The notes: generated by a model from the letters alone, not told the origin. A DNA stretch of 33,327 nucleotides from Ruminococcus flavefaciens (GCA_002310115.1 DBYI01000044.1:1-33327); one strand, 5' to 3'. Shown: positions 16,288 to 25,096, counted from the stretch's first letter. Numbers and translations: made by a program.

Positions 16288-16623
16288 ATGAGCAGAAGCT
16301 ATAAGCACAGGAAAAGTTCTGTTGTCCATATCAAAGATCCAAACAGCAAATTTGGTAAAAGGCAAGCTTCTGCAGCAGTTCGCAGGGCTTCTGACGTACC
16401 AAATGGAAAACAATACCGGAAGTTTTACTGTTCCTGGGATATAAGCGATTATGAATGGACCGAAACAAAATACTCTCGGGAAGAATTCCGGCGTAAATGG
16501 TTTGATACATCCCACTACAATGCTGATAAATACGGAAAAGACCGCTTCAATTATTACAGGGAACATTTCCGTAATTGGAGAGAAGCATACAGAGTATACA
16601 TCAGGGATCATAAAACAAAGTAG
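16288..16623 (+). CDS. Small basic aromatic protein of unknown function
   Basis: This 111-residue protein has no signal peptide or membrane segment. It is rich in Lys/Arg and Tyr/Trp. Notable segments are MSRSYKHRK at the N-terminus, a central KFYCSWDISDYEW and an aromatic/basic helical C-terminus (FNYYREHFRNWREAYR). Proteins beginning MSRSYK with a YCSWDI segment seem to recur in Firmicutes, but I know of no assigned function. GGGAGG lies 7 bases before the ATG. It is co-transcribed with the alarmone synthetase and followed by a terminator, so a stress link is possible but unproven. Confidence 0.75.
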   Translation: MSRSYKHRKSSVVHIKDPNSKFGKRQASAAVRRASDVPNGKQYRKFYCSWDISDYEWTETKYSREEFRRKWFDTSHYNADKYGKDRFNYYREHFRNWREAYRVYIRDHKTK

Positions 16624-16730
16624 TCACACTGTCACAATATTATTATATACTTTTGTTCTTCTTCTGATATTCAGACTACTGACATAAGAATCATCTGATA
16701 TCTTTATATGGATCAACAAAGCTCAACATT

Positions 16731-16762
16731 CCCCTTTTCATGACGTGAAAAGGGGTTTTTTG
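16731..16762 (+). terminator. Terminator of the alarmone synthetase operon
   Basis: A perfect 10-bp stem CCCCTTTTCA/TGAAAAGGGG with loop TGACG is followed by TTTTTT. Confidence 0.92.
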
Positions 16763-16824
16763 GTAAAATTACGTATAGAATATTATTATAATGTTCATTT
16801 TCTTATTTTCTTCCAAAAAAACAG

Positions 16825-16853
16825 TTGCAAAAAATTCATATTTATGGTATATT
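16825..16853 (+). promoter_or_regulatory. Promoter of the GH2 gene
   Basis: TTGCAA (16825-16830) and TATATT (16848-16853) are 17 bp apart, with a predicted start near 16860. This leaves a leader of about 187 bases. The -35 box is identical to those of the PL11 and uvrA genes. Confidence 0.7.
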
Positions 16854-16859
16854 AAACAT

Positions 16860-17046
16860 AATAGCAGATACACTGTTTGTTAATAATGGCGATGTTTAAC
16901 AAATAACTATTAACAAACAGTATGCTGTGAATTATAAAATTTTGAAGAAACGGAACTTGATTCCGTCAGGGGAATTAAAATCAAGGCGATACTGCCGTGG
17001 CTGAAGGCAGTCTTTAGGTAGTGTTGCCACAAAGGAGGAATTACTT
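16860..17046 (+). ncRNA. Long structured 5' leader of the GH2 gene (candidate regulatory RNA)
   Basis: The leader holds three elements. First, a 14-bp perfect inverted repeat (16872-16885 with 16908-16921) has a 22-base spacer and a third copy of the octamer TTAACAAA inside. Second, a hairpin ACGGAA/TTCCGT (16950-16966) has a loop CTTGA that can pair with TCAAG at 16981-16985. Third, a hairpin ACTGCC/GGCAGT (16991-17011) has loop GTGGC that can pair with GCCAC at 17026-17030, directly before the SD AAAGGAGG. Loop-to-downstream pairing twice in a row suggests pseudoknots or switching structures. It matches no riboswitch class I know. Confidence 0.5.
16872..16921. repeat. 14-bp inverted repeat downstream of the GH2 promoter
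   Basis: The arms lie at 16872-16885 and 16908-16921 and are perfectly complementary. The octamer TTTGTTAA/TTAACAAA occurs three times (16877, 16896, 16911). The position just after the predicted start suits a repressor site or an RNA stem. No T-tract follows. Confidence 0.7.
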
Positions 17047-20000
17047 ATGAAACGCTTTGTTTCAACAGCTGTTGCAATAGTAACAGCTGCAATGTCTGTA
17101 GGAACTTTTATCCCTGCAGCAGTCAGTGCAGCCAATGTCTCATTCAGCGGCAATGAATGGACAGGAAAAAACGGTGCAGAGGATGTTTTCGCTGTAAATC
17201 GCGAGGCTGCCTCATGCAACCCCGTCCCATATCAAAGTACTGAAGCAGCAATAAATGCTGTATGGGACTACAATGCACGCGAACAGTCAGACTATCTGCA
17301 AATGCTAACAGGCAAGGATCAGGACTGGGATCTTGTAGTCGTTCAGAACGCTCAGCAAGCTCAGTCTCATATTAATGCAGGCTGTTTTAACACAGATTAT
17401 CAGCCCTCTGCAGATCGTGGCTGGAAAACGGTTCAGCTTCCAAAAAGCTGGACAACTCAAGGATTTGATTTTTCAATCTATACCAATGTAGGCGAACCCT
17501 GGCAGGCTAAATACGACAGCAATGTTCCCGTTCCCCAGGCGCCTACTAATTACAATCCTGTAGGACTTTACCGCAAGAAGTTTACGGTTGACAGCAGCAT
17601 ACGGCAGTCAGGACGAAATATTTACCTGGAATTTGACGGCGTCGAATCAGCTTATTATGTATATATCAACGGAAAGGCTGTAGGCTACAGCGAAGACACT
17701 TTCAGCCCTCACCGCTTCGATGTAACGGAATATCTTGTTGACGGAGAGAACACTCTTGCTGTTGAAGTACATAAATTCTGCGACGGAACATGGTTTGAGG
17801 ATCAGGATATGATCTACGACGGCGGTATCTTCCGGGATGTTTTCCTCGTAAGCGCACCTGATATGCAAATCAGAGATTATAATGTCCGTACTGATCTTGA
17901 CGATACATACTCAAACGCAAGCCTCGAGATATCCATGGATATCCGCAACAACTCCGGCAACTCAAAGAACGGCTGGAAAGTTGTGGCAGAAGCTTACGAT
18001 GAGGCAGGAAATAACATTTTAAGCGATGTCTCAGTAAAACTAGACGAGCTTGCTTCCGGCAGGAACAGTAATGCCGTTATAAAAGCGAATGTAAAGTCGC
18101 CAAAACTCTGGTCGGCTGAAACTCCGAATATATATGCTCTCGTACTTAAGCTCACAGACGACAAAGGCGATGTGCAGGAGATACTATCAACTCAGCTCGG
18201 TTTCCGTGAGATAGGTTTCACTCCTACACAGGTAGATGGCTCATACAGAGTTACCACCAGTAGCTGGCAGCCAATAACAATAAACGGAAAGCGGCTTCTC
18301 CTCAAGGGCGTAAATCGCCACGATACCGATCCGTTCAATGGCAAGGCTATCCCACAGGAGACTATGCGCGAGGACGTTACTTTAATGAAGAAGAACAACG
18401 TCAACGCTATAAGAACTTCTCACTACAGCAACGATTCATACCTCTACTGGCTCTGCAACAGGTACGGTATGTACGTTATGGGAGAGACAAATATGGAATG
18501 CCATGCTCTTCAGGACGGCACTCACAATAATGAAAAAGCTTTGTTCTACGAGCTTGCTATGGATAGAACAGAAACAGCATATAAACGACTCAAGAACAAT
18601 CCGTCCATCGTAGCCTGGTCTATCGGAAACGAAATGGGCTACACAGGCAATGCCGGCGATGCAGGCGGAATGTTCCGCGACATGATATGGTACTTCAAAA
18701 AGAATGACGGCTCTCGTCCCGTTCACAGTGAGGGACAGGGCTTCGGCATGGGCGTAGATATGGGCAGTAATATGTATCCAGGCTCTGACGTTATAGGAAA
18801 TAACGCAGGCAGAGGCAAAATGCCATACGTTATGTGCGAATACGATCACGCTATGGGCAACTCCGTAGGTGCCCTCAAGGAGTATTGGGATGTAATAAGA
18901 AGCGCCGACAATATGATGGGCGGCTTCATATGGGACTGGGTTGACCAGTCAAGAGCTGTAAATGTTCCAAACGGAGGATGGGACTACTACTCAGAGTCCT
19001 ATGCAAAAGCGAACCTGTACAAGGATGAAGCAAAGGGCAAATTCTACGGCTACGGCGGAGACTGGGGCGACTGGCCGAACGACAACAGCTTCTGCGAAAA
19101 TGGACTTATCAGCCCTGACAGAACTCCTCAGCCAGAGCTTGCAGAAGTAAAGTATCAGTATCAGAGCTTCTGGTTCTCTGCTGACGCTTCACAGCTTGAC
19201 AAACAGGAGGTTTCAGTATACAACGAGAACAACTTCCTGAATATAAATGATTTTGACGTAACATGGACACTTCTTAAAAACGGTATAGCTGTAAAGAGCG
19301 GAACTGTTGAGGGGGCAGATGTTGCACCGCTCACAAAGGGAACTCTGAAAGTTCCGTTTGAGCTTCCGAAGAAGTCACTTTCCGGCGATGAATACTACCT
19401 CGACATGTCAGTAAAAGTTAAGAACGGATCAGACCTTCTCCCAGAGGGTACTGAGGTTGCTTACGGACAGATAGCTCTCGCTTCAAACGGTACTGCAGCA
19501 AAATATGACAGAGGAAGTGACGCTGTAACCATCGTTGAAACTCCTGATTCATTCGTACCTACAGGCCCGAACTTCAACTTCCTTATAGAAAAATCAACAG
19601 GTCTCCTCAAATCATATTCATACCGAGGAAACACTCTAATCGCTGAAGGACCTGCTCCAAACTTCTGGCGCGGCAACGTCGAGAATGATACCGGCTGGGC
19701 TGCAAGAGGTGAATTTGACGGTGCATGGCGCAACGCTATGAAGGGCGCACGCTGCAATGGTATCGACGTAAAGGACATCGGCGGCGGCGAGCAGATGATA
19801 GTTTCACACCTTTCACTTCCAAATGCAGGTGGTACAACTGTTGACATCACATATACTATTCACTGTGATGCAACCGTTGATATCGAATTTAATGTTAATG
19901 CAGTCGGCAAGGGCCTCGGTAACTTCATTCGTGTAGGCTCTATTATGAAACTCCCGGAAGGTGCTGAAAAGCTCAGCTGGTACGGAAACGGTCCAGTCGA

Positions 20001-21345
20001 AACCTTCAATGATCGTAAGACAAACGGCAGACAGGGCGTATGGGAGACTACAGTTTCGGAAATGTTCTATCCATATTTGAAAGCTGACGACTGCGGTAAC
20101 CTTACAGATGTTAAGTGGATAGCAGTTCAGAATGAAAATAAGGAAACCAGCCTTATGATCGCAGCTGAAGGAACTGTAGAAGCAAGTGCTCTCCATTTCA
20201 CTCCTGAAGACCTACAGAATGCAGATCACCCGTACAAGCTAAGCCCGCGCAAGGAAACCATACTCAGCGTTGACTACGGCTCAATGGGTACTGGAAGTGC
20301 TACCTGCGGACAGGCTACTCTGGAAAAATATCGCCTATCGTCAGGCAGACCTTATACGTGGAAATACACCATAATCCCGGTTGATTCCACAAACACAGTT
20401 CAGGATATGACAACTCTCTATGCAAAAATGCGTTCAGACGGAGCGGTTGTACAGGACAAGAGCCAAAACGCCATAACTATACCTGTTTCCGGCGGTGCAA
20501 AGCTCGGTCACAGCAATGATGGTAACTATATCTCTGGCGCATTGAGCATTCCTCATAACAGCAATCTGGATTCAGCTCTTGAAGGAAACAACTCATTTAC
20601 AGTTGAAGCGAATGTAGTTCCTACAGGCTCACAGCAGTATAATATGTTTGCAAGCAAAGGCGACTACTCCTTCGGTCTCAGAGCAGAACCGTCTCTCCTA
20701 TATTTCTTTGTCTATGCAGGTGGAAACTGGCACAGTGTAAGTGCTTCACTGGATTCTGACTGGATAGGAAAGAAGCATCAGGTAGCTGGTATCTACGACG
20801 CTCAGAACAATGTACTCAGGATATATCTGGATGGTAAGATGGTAGCAGAAAAGGGAACAGGTACAACATCGGGTGTTGCTCATTCAGGATATAACCTCAC
20901 GCTTGGTGCTTGTCCGGAAACAGGAAGAAATTCTCAGGCTGAATTCTACGAAATGAGAGTTTACAGCAAGGCACTCACTGCAGCGGAGCTTTCATCGCAG
21001 AACACAGCTTCACCAACATACGCTCCAGACAGCGAGTATGTACAGCTCTGGCTGGATTTTGACAATCTTGCAGATGCTCCCGAAGAAGTGACTGATCCTG
21101 AGAACGAAACAGTTTACGGCGATGCAAACTGTGACGGTGGAATTGATATGTCCGACGCAGTGCTTATAATGCAGAGCCTTGCTAATCCGAACAAATACGG
21201 CTTAAAGGGTTCGAATGAAAAACACATAACCGAACAGGGCCAGATTAACGGTGATGTTGATACCTCCATAAAAGGCATAACATCAAATGATGCTCTCCGC
21301 ATACAGGAATACCTACTTGGCATTGTAAAATCACTCGAACCATAA
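17047..21345 (+). CDS. Secreted GH2 beta-galactosidase with LamG and dockerin
   Basis: This 1432-residue protein has a signal peptide ending near AVSA (residue 28). GH2 sugar-binding and Ig-like domains span about 170-410. The TIM barrel (about 413-715) has acid/base E529 in WSIGNEMG and nucleophile E598 in MCEYDHAMGN. A beta-gal small-chain-like domain spans about 819-1110, a LamG/concanavalin domain about 1130-1340, and a dockerin 1358-1432. Presence of the small-chain domain places it with LacZ-type beta-galactosidases, so terminal beta-galactose on galactan side chains is the likely target. AAAGGAGG lies 9 bases before the ATG. The dockerin is nearly the same as that of the PL11 lyase. 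Confidence 0.93.
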   Translation: MKRFVSTAVAIVTAAMSVGTFIPAAVSAANVSFSGNEWTGKNGAEDVFAVNREAASCNPVPYQSTEAAINAVWDYNAREQSDYLQMLTGKDQDWDLVVVQNAQQAQSHINAGCFNTDYQPSADRGWKTVQLPKSWTTQGFDFSIYTNVGEPWQAKYDSNVPVPQAPTNYNPVGLYRKKFTVDSSIRQSGRNIYLEFDGVESAYYVYINGKAVGYSEDTFSPHRFDVTEYLVDGENTLAVEVHKFCDGTWFEDQDMIYDGGIFRDVFLVSAPDMQIRDYNVRTDLDDTYSNASLEISMDIRNNSGNSKNGWKVVAEAYDEAGNNILSDVSVKLDELASGRNSNAVIKANVKSPKLWSAETPNIYALVLKLTDDKGDVQEILSTQLGFREIGFTPTQVDGSYRVTTSSWQPITINGKRLLLKGVNRHDTDPFNGKAIPQETMREDVTLMKKNNVNAIRTSHYSNDSYLYWLCNRYGMYVMGETNMECHALQDGTHNNEKALFYELAMDRTETAYKRLKNNPSIVAWSIGNEMGYTGNAGDAGGMFRDMIWYFKKNDGSRPVHSEGQGFGMGVDMGSNMYPGSDVIGNNAGRGKMPYVMCEYDHAMGNSVGALKEYWDVIRSADNMMGGFIWDWVDQSRAVNVPNGGWDYYSESYAKANLYKDEAKGKFYGYGGDWGDWPNDNSFCENGLISPDRTPQPELAEVKYQYQSFWFSADASQLDKQEVSVYNENNFLNINDFDVTWTLLKNGIAVKSGTVEGADVAPLTKGTLKVPFELPKKSLSGDEYYLDMSVKVKNGSDLLPEGTEVAYGQIALASNGTAAKYDRGSDAVTIVETPDSFVPTGPNFNFLIEKSTGLLKSYSYRGNTLIAEGPAPNFWRGNVENDTGWAARGEFDGAWRNAMKGARCNGIDVKDIGGGEQMIVSHLSLPNAGGTTVDITYTIHCDATVDIEFNVNAVGKGLGNFIRVGSIMKLPEGAEKLSWYGNGPVETFNDRKTNGRQGVWETTVSEMFYPYLKADDCGNLTDVKWIAVQNENKETSLMIAAEGTVEASALHFTPEDLQNADHPYKLSPRKETILSVDYGSMGTGSATCGQATLEKYRLSSGRPYTWKYTIIPVDSTNTVQDMTTLYAKMRSDGAVVQDKSQNAITIPVSGGAKLGHSNDGNYISGALSIPHNSNLDSALEGNNSFTVEANVVPTGSQQYNMFASKGDYSFGLRAEPSLLYFFVYAGGNWHSVSASLDSDWIGKKHQVAGIYDAQNNVLRIYLDGKMVAEKGTGTTSGVAHSGYNLTLGACPETGRNSQAEFYEMRVYSKALTAAELSSQNTASPTYAPDSEYVQLWLDFDNLADAPEEVTDPENETVYGDANCDGGIDMSDAVLIMQSLANPNKYGLKGSNEKHITEQGQINGDVDTSIKGITSNDALRIQEYLLGIVKSLEP

Positions 21346-21360
21346 TCTTGAATACAACGG

Positions 21361-21392
21361 AGCTCCCGTAGGTTGACTGCGGGAGCTTTTTC
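21361..21392 (+). terminator. Terminator of the GH2 gene
   Basis: An 8-bp stem AGCTCCCG/CGGGAGCT with an 11-base loop is followed by TTTT, just after the stop. Confidence 0.85.
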
Positions 21393-21455
21393 TGGATGCC
21401 ATGACATATGCTGAACACAGCAAAAACAGCTTATATTTATCCATTGATATTCAAA

Positions 21456-21495
21456 CGGCAGAACGAAAATAGTATCGTTCTGCCGCTTCTTTTAT
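21456..21495 (+). terminator. Second hairpin between GH2 and GH97
   Basis: A perfect 11-bp stem CGGCAGAACGA/TCGTTCTGCCG (21456-21466 with 21475-21485) with an 8-base loop is followed by CTTCTTTTA. It could be a back-up terminator for GH2, or mark the end of the decayed gene on the other strand. Confidence 0.55.
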
Positions 21496-21503
21496 ATTTA
21501 GTT

Positions 21504-21640
21504 TCTAACGTCTGTTCAAACTGTCTTCAATGTATCTGATAATCATCGCGTCCAAGATTATATCCCATTTACTTCAGTTCATCAAGCCTCGTTTTTAGAA
21601 TACGAATCTCACTTCCAGGATTAGCAACATCAGTACTGAG
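21504..21640 (-). pseudogene. Decayed C-terminal fragment of an unknown helical protein
   Basis: On the minus strand, a 23-codon open stretch from 21640 ends in LKTRLDELK then TAA. Shifting one base (skipping one T) continues as KWDIILDAMIIRYIEDSLNRR (split: KWDIILDAMI, IRYIEDSLNRR) to a stop near 21504. Joined, it reads as a coherent amphipathic helical C-terminus. There is no start, and the upstream part is replaced by the end of the GH97 gene. I cannot name the family. Chance cannot be excluded at this length. Confidence 0.3.
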
Positions 21641-21650
21641 CTATTAATTA

Positions 21651-24600
21651 TCAGGTATTTTTGATTATCATCTTACGTAACCTGATCATATCATAAATAT
21701 CTGCATTTCCGTCATTATTAAGATCAGCTGCTGCAAACTGCTTCTTGTTGAAATTCTCGGCACCGAGCAAGTATTTCTGCATGAGCACAAGATCTGCAAC
21801 GCTGAACTCGCCGTCAAGGTTTATATCACCAATAACATCATCGTAAGGAACCGCGATTGCGATACGGTCAATCGACGGACCGTTTCCACCTGCGTTATAA
21901 AGCTTTATTGTGTTGCTGCCTGCCTTCAGGTTAACAGTAGTATCAGCAGCAGCTATACCCGACCAGTCGTTCTTGTTGGCATAAAGGCCACTAAGATCAG
22001 CTGCCTTTGATCCATTTACATCGATGCTGAGATTTCTTCTCTCGCCGGATACATAATAGATACGAAGCTTGTACTCCCCTGCCTTGTCCACATTTACGTT
22101 TTCAAAGGTAACGGCATTATTAGCTCCTCCGCCGATATATCCTACATATGCGCTGCCAGAGCTGTACTTGCCGTCCTTGCCCGATGTTATTCTTGCATTG
22201 CCCGTTATTTTTGCATTTTCAGCCTCATAGAACTTAAAATTGCTGTAAGGAGTGGTAAGTCTCATGCCGCTCTTAGTTATCTTCATCGCAAAACCACCGT
22301 TTGCAAGAAGATCTCGCTTTATTATACTGTCTTTTGTGAGGTTTTCAACTACAGTTACCTCTATCTCGCTGCCATCCTTATTATCGCCGAATATGTAAGC
22401 TGTGTATACACCATCGTCTTCAATAATCTTTGAGAGGTCAACATTGACAGTTCTCGCCGAAAGTGTGGAAGCACCCACATACCAGCTGCCGCCGCTTCTT
22501 CTTGCAGTCACATTGAACTGCATTGGATAGCCGTCAAGCACTTTCATATCGTCCCACGCAACAGGAACATCATTTAGAAACGGAAGAGCCTTGTTTCCCT
22601 GATAGGTATATACCGAATGTGCAAAGTGCTGTATACCTGACTCTATTGTAACAACATCCGCAAGGGCAAAACCTGCCGTTGCCTTGATTCCGTATATCGG
22701 TATTCCGGTAGGAGTAAAATCAGCCGATCCTACAACACACCTTGTAAACGTGTATGATACACGATTAGCAAGTGCAGGAGCATCGAACCATTTGTAATAC
22801 TCACTGCCGTTTATTGCCTCGAAGGAAACTATATTAGGATAAGTCCTGCTCTCTCCACGTGGAATTGTACATCCGTGAAAGAGTACCATAAGGTGATTTT
22901 CAGCAGCTATCTTGGCACAAAGATTCATCTGTTTCATAGTCTCCTGAGTATCACTCTCATAGTAATCGACCTTTACGCCGCTTACTCCGAGACCTCTTAT
23001 GCGCTCGAATTCACGGACAATAGTTGCCTCGTCAAGCAGTGAATAATATGGATATGCAGGATTACCCTTGCTGTCCTTGTAACCTGAATGTCCCTTATTG
23101 TTTACTCCGTACCATAGATAAATTCCTATGCCTTTTTCCGACGCATAGTCACAGAGTTCCTTAACCTTTTCAGCACTGTCGTCCCAAAGTGCCCAGCCGA
23201 AATCGAGACATACGAAGTCCCAGCCGTTATCTGCAGCAAAATCAATATAATCCTTCTGAGTATGATACTCAACAGGTGAATCACCTCCGCTGCTCCACCA
23301 AGACCAAGCAGTCTTTCCAGGCTTGATCCAGCTTGTATCCTCTATTACAGATGGTGGATTGAGATTGAGTACCAGGTCGCTCGAAGCCATTTCGTTAAGA
23401 TCGTCACCTATTACTACAGCTCTCCAAGGGGTACGGAAAGCATTCTTCATGGAAATTGAGCTGACCTTTACGCCACCCTTGAATCTAAGTCTGTGATAAT
23501 TTCCAACGAACTGAAGTGCTCCTGCACAATAGGGCTCATCCTCATTGAATACTCCTGCTTCTGTAACAGTCACCCAGTATTTATCATTTATAACGCCTGT
23601 ATAAGGGCAGGAATAGGTAGCATTTGTTTCGTTTGCCCTGTCTCTGGGAAGCTCCACCATATCCCACTCATAAGTAGCATTGGGCCAGTTACCCCAGAAC
23701 TTACTCTTGTCTGGGAACATCACCTGACTTGTTTCTTCCTTTATTGTCGCACCATGGTCAAGAGAGTATCTGAAACCGATACCATCATCATATGCTCGGA
23801 AATAAACTGTCATTGTGGAATTACCCTTTTTGAGCGGAAAAGAAAGTTCTTTATAATTATCCCGGATAGTCATATGTTTACCGTATGGCATTTTGTATGT
23901 CTCGTCATGCTCCATAAAAGAGGCTGACGGAGCTGTCTGAGAAAATCCAGATGAAAGATCCTCGGTAGTTGTCACAAGGCCAAGCTTAGACGGCTCTATG
24001 ACCATATAACTGCTGCCTGTAGTCTGCTTGTATACTGAATAGTAGTAGCTTCCACGCAAATCTGTCCAGAACTTTATAACCAGCGACTTATCCGGAGAAG
24101 ATGTTTCCAGCGACGGAAGACTCGTCAGCAGAGTACCATCAGGAGCAGCCGTGGTTTCCTCTTCAGGCTGGGCCTCGCCCTCTTTTACAGTATCCTCCTC
24201 GAATGTGTAATAGTAAAGCGGATCGTTGGGAAGCTTTGCAGCCTGAGACGACGAAAGCGCATAGTCATACAGTCGGATATCGTCTACACATGCACGTATA
24301 TCATTATCCATGTATACAGAATGTCCTATGGAATTATAGGTGTAGGACGGCAGAACCCCTTCGCCGAAAAGACTTTTCATAGTATCGGAAAGAGTATCAC
24401 TGTCACTTGTTGAGAGTTTGTTGCCGTCCATGTAAAACTGAGCATCTGCAGGCATATATACCGCCGTAAGCTCATGCCATTCCATACTGTCGGGAGCTGT
24501 AAGAAGATCAAATATTGCCCTGTGCTTATCATCGTTTTCCACAGTACTTCCATTGCCTGCAAAAATACTCGTTCTGAAAGACTTTTTGTCTTTCAGATCA

Positions 24601-25025
24601 ACTGAAATATCAGGCGAAGAATAACTTGGAGATGCGCCTGCGCCAAAGGCTACGGGAGAGAACTGGAACAGGCGTGTATAATTACCTGCTTCACTGTCCA
24701 GTCTGAATTTCAGTGAAAAAGAAAAGCCATTTTCGCAGTCCTTACCGAACATTCCGGAAGGTAACTGCAGCCAGCCGCTTCCGAAGCTGTCTCCGTGCAG
24801 ATTCAGTACATTGGAGCCAATCTTGCTATCAAATTCAACATTCGCATTCATGCCCTTGATAACTGCATTGCCATTTGCACTGCCCTGATTTTCAACGACA
24901 GCGTTGCTGTAGCTTGAAACTGCATTCGCCGACATATGATTCGGTGTGAACTGCATTGCGGACTGGGCTGTTATACATAATGCGGCCGCAATCCCTACTG
25001 TTCGTTTGATCAGTTTTTCCCTCAT
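21651..25025 (-). CDS. Secreted GH97 glycosidase with LamG, CBM35-like module and dockerin
   Basis: This 1124-residue protein has a signal peptide (REKLIKR plus hydrophobic core, cut near SANA). Its modules are a LamG/concanavalin domain (about 45-275), GH97 N-terminal super-sandwich (about 310-555), TIM barrel (about 560-840) with the GH97 motif WSWWSSGG, a C-terminal sheet, a CBM35/CBM6-like module (about 930-1060) and a dockerin (1066-1124). D687 in GVKVDYYESD occupies the nucleophile position of retaining GH97 enzymes; inverting SusB-type enzymes lack it. Candidate acid/base Glu are E736 and E742. A retaining alpha-galactosidase is likely. The start at 25025 has AAGGAGG; the longer frame to 25097 includes leader hairpin sequence and is rejected. 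Confidence 0.92.
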   Translation of the reverse strand: MREKLIKRTVGIAAALCITAQSAMQFTPNHMSANAVSSYSNAVVENQGSANGNAVIKGMNANVEFDSKIGSNVLNLHGDSFGSGWLQLPSGMFGKDCENGFSFSLKFRLDSEAGNYTRLFQFSPVAFGAGASPSYSSPDISVDLKDKKSFRTSIFAGNGSTVENDDKHRAIFDLLTAPDSMEWHELTAVYMPADAQFYMDGNKLSTSDSDTLSDTMKSLFGEGVLPSYTYNSIGHSVYMDNDIRACVDDIRLYDYALSSSQAAKLPNDPLYYYTFEEDTVKEGEAQPEEETTAAPDGTLLTSLPSLETSSPDKSLVIKFWTDLRGSYYYSVYKQTTGSSYMVIEPSKLGLVTTTEDLSSGFSQTAPSASFMEHDETYKMPYGKHMTIRDNYKELSFPLKKGNSTMTVYFRAYDDGIGFRYSLDHGATIKEETSQVMFPDKSKFWGNWPNATYEWDMVELPRDRANETNATYSCPYTGVINDKYWVTVTEAGVFNEDEPYCAGALQFVGNYHRLRFKGGVKVSSISMKNAFRTPWRAVVIGDDLNEMASSDLVLNLNPPSVIEDTSWIKPGKTAWSWWSSGGDSPVEYHTQKDYIDFAADNGWDFVCLDFGWALWDDSAEKVKELCDYASEKGIGIYLWYGVNNKGHSGYKDSKGNPAYPYYSLLDEATIVREFERIRGLGVSGVKVDYYESDTQETMKQMNLCAKIAAENHLMVLFHGCTIPRGESRTYPNIVSFEAINGSEYYKWFDAPALANRVSYTFTRCVVGSADFTPTGIPIYGIKATAGFALADVVTIESGIQHFAHSVYTYQGNKALPFLNDVPVAWDDMKVLDGYPMQFNVTARRSGGSWYVGASTLSARTVNVDLSKIIEDDGVYTAYIFGDNKDGSEIEVTVVENLTKDSIIKRDLLANGGFAMKITKSGMRLTTPYSNFKFYEAENAKITGNARITSGKDGKYSSGSAYVGYIGGGANNAVTFENVNVDKAGEYKLRIYYVSGERRNLSIDVNGSKAADLSGLYANKNDWSGIAAADTTVNLKAGSNTIKLYNAGGNGPSIDRIAIAVPYDDVIGDINLDGEFSVADLVLMQKYLLGAENFNKKQFAAADLNNDGNADIYDMIRLRKMIIKNT

Positions 25026-25040
25026 TTTATTCCTCCTTCT

Positions 25041-25096
25041 TGAAAGTTCAAAAAGTATATATTTATGTGCAATACATATAATATATTGAACTTTCA
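25041..25096. repeat. 11-bp inverted repeat in the GH97 leader
   Basis: TGAAAGTTCAA (25041-25051) and TTGAACTTTCA (25086-25096) are perfectly complementary with a 34-base AT-rich spacer. The repeat lies between the predicted transcript start and the SD, and one arm abuts AAGGAGG. It is either an RNA stem that can affect initiation or a pair of operator sites. Confidence 0.7.

Noticed and set aside
16945..17035. Possible c-di-GMP or cobalamin riboswitch before the GH2 gene
   Set aside because: Short strings such as GGTAG and GTGGCTG recall these classes, but the conserved cores (GCAAACC and GACGCAAAGCC, or the B12 box) are missing.
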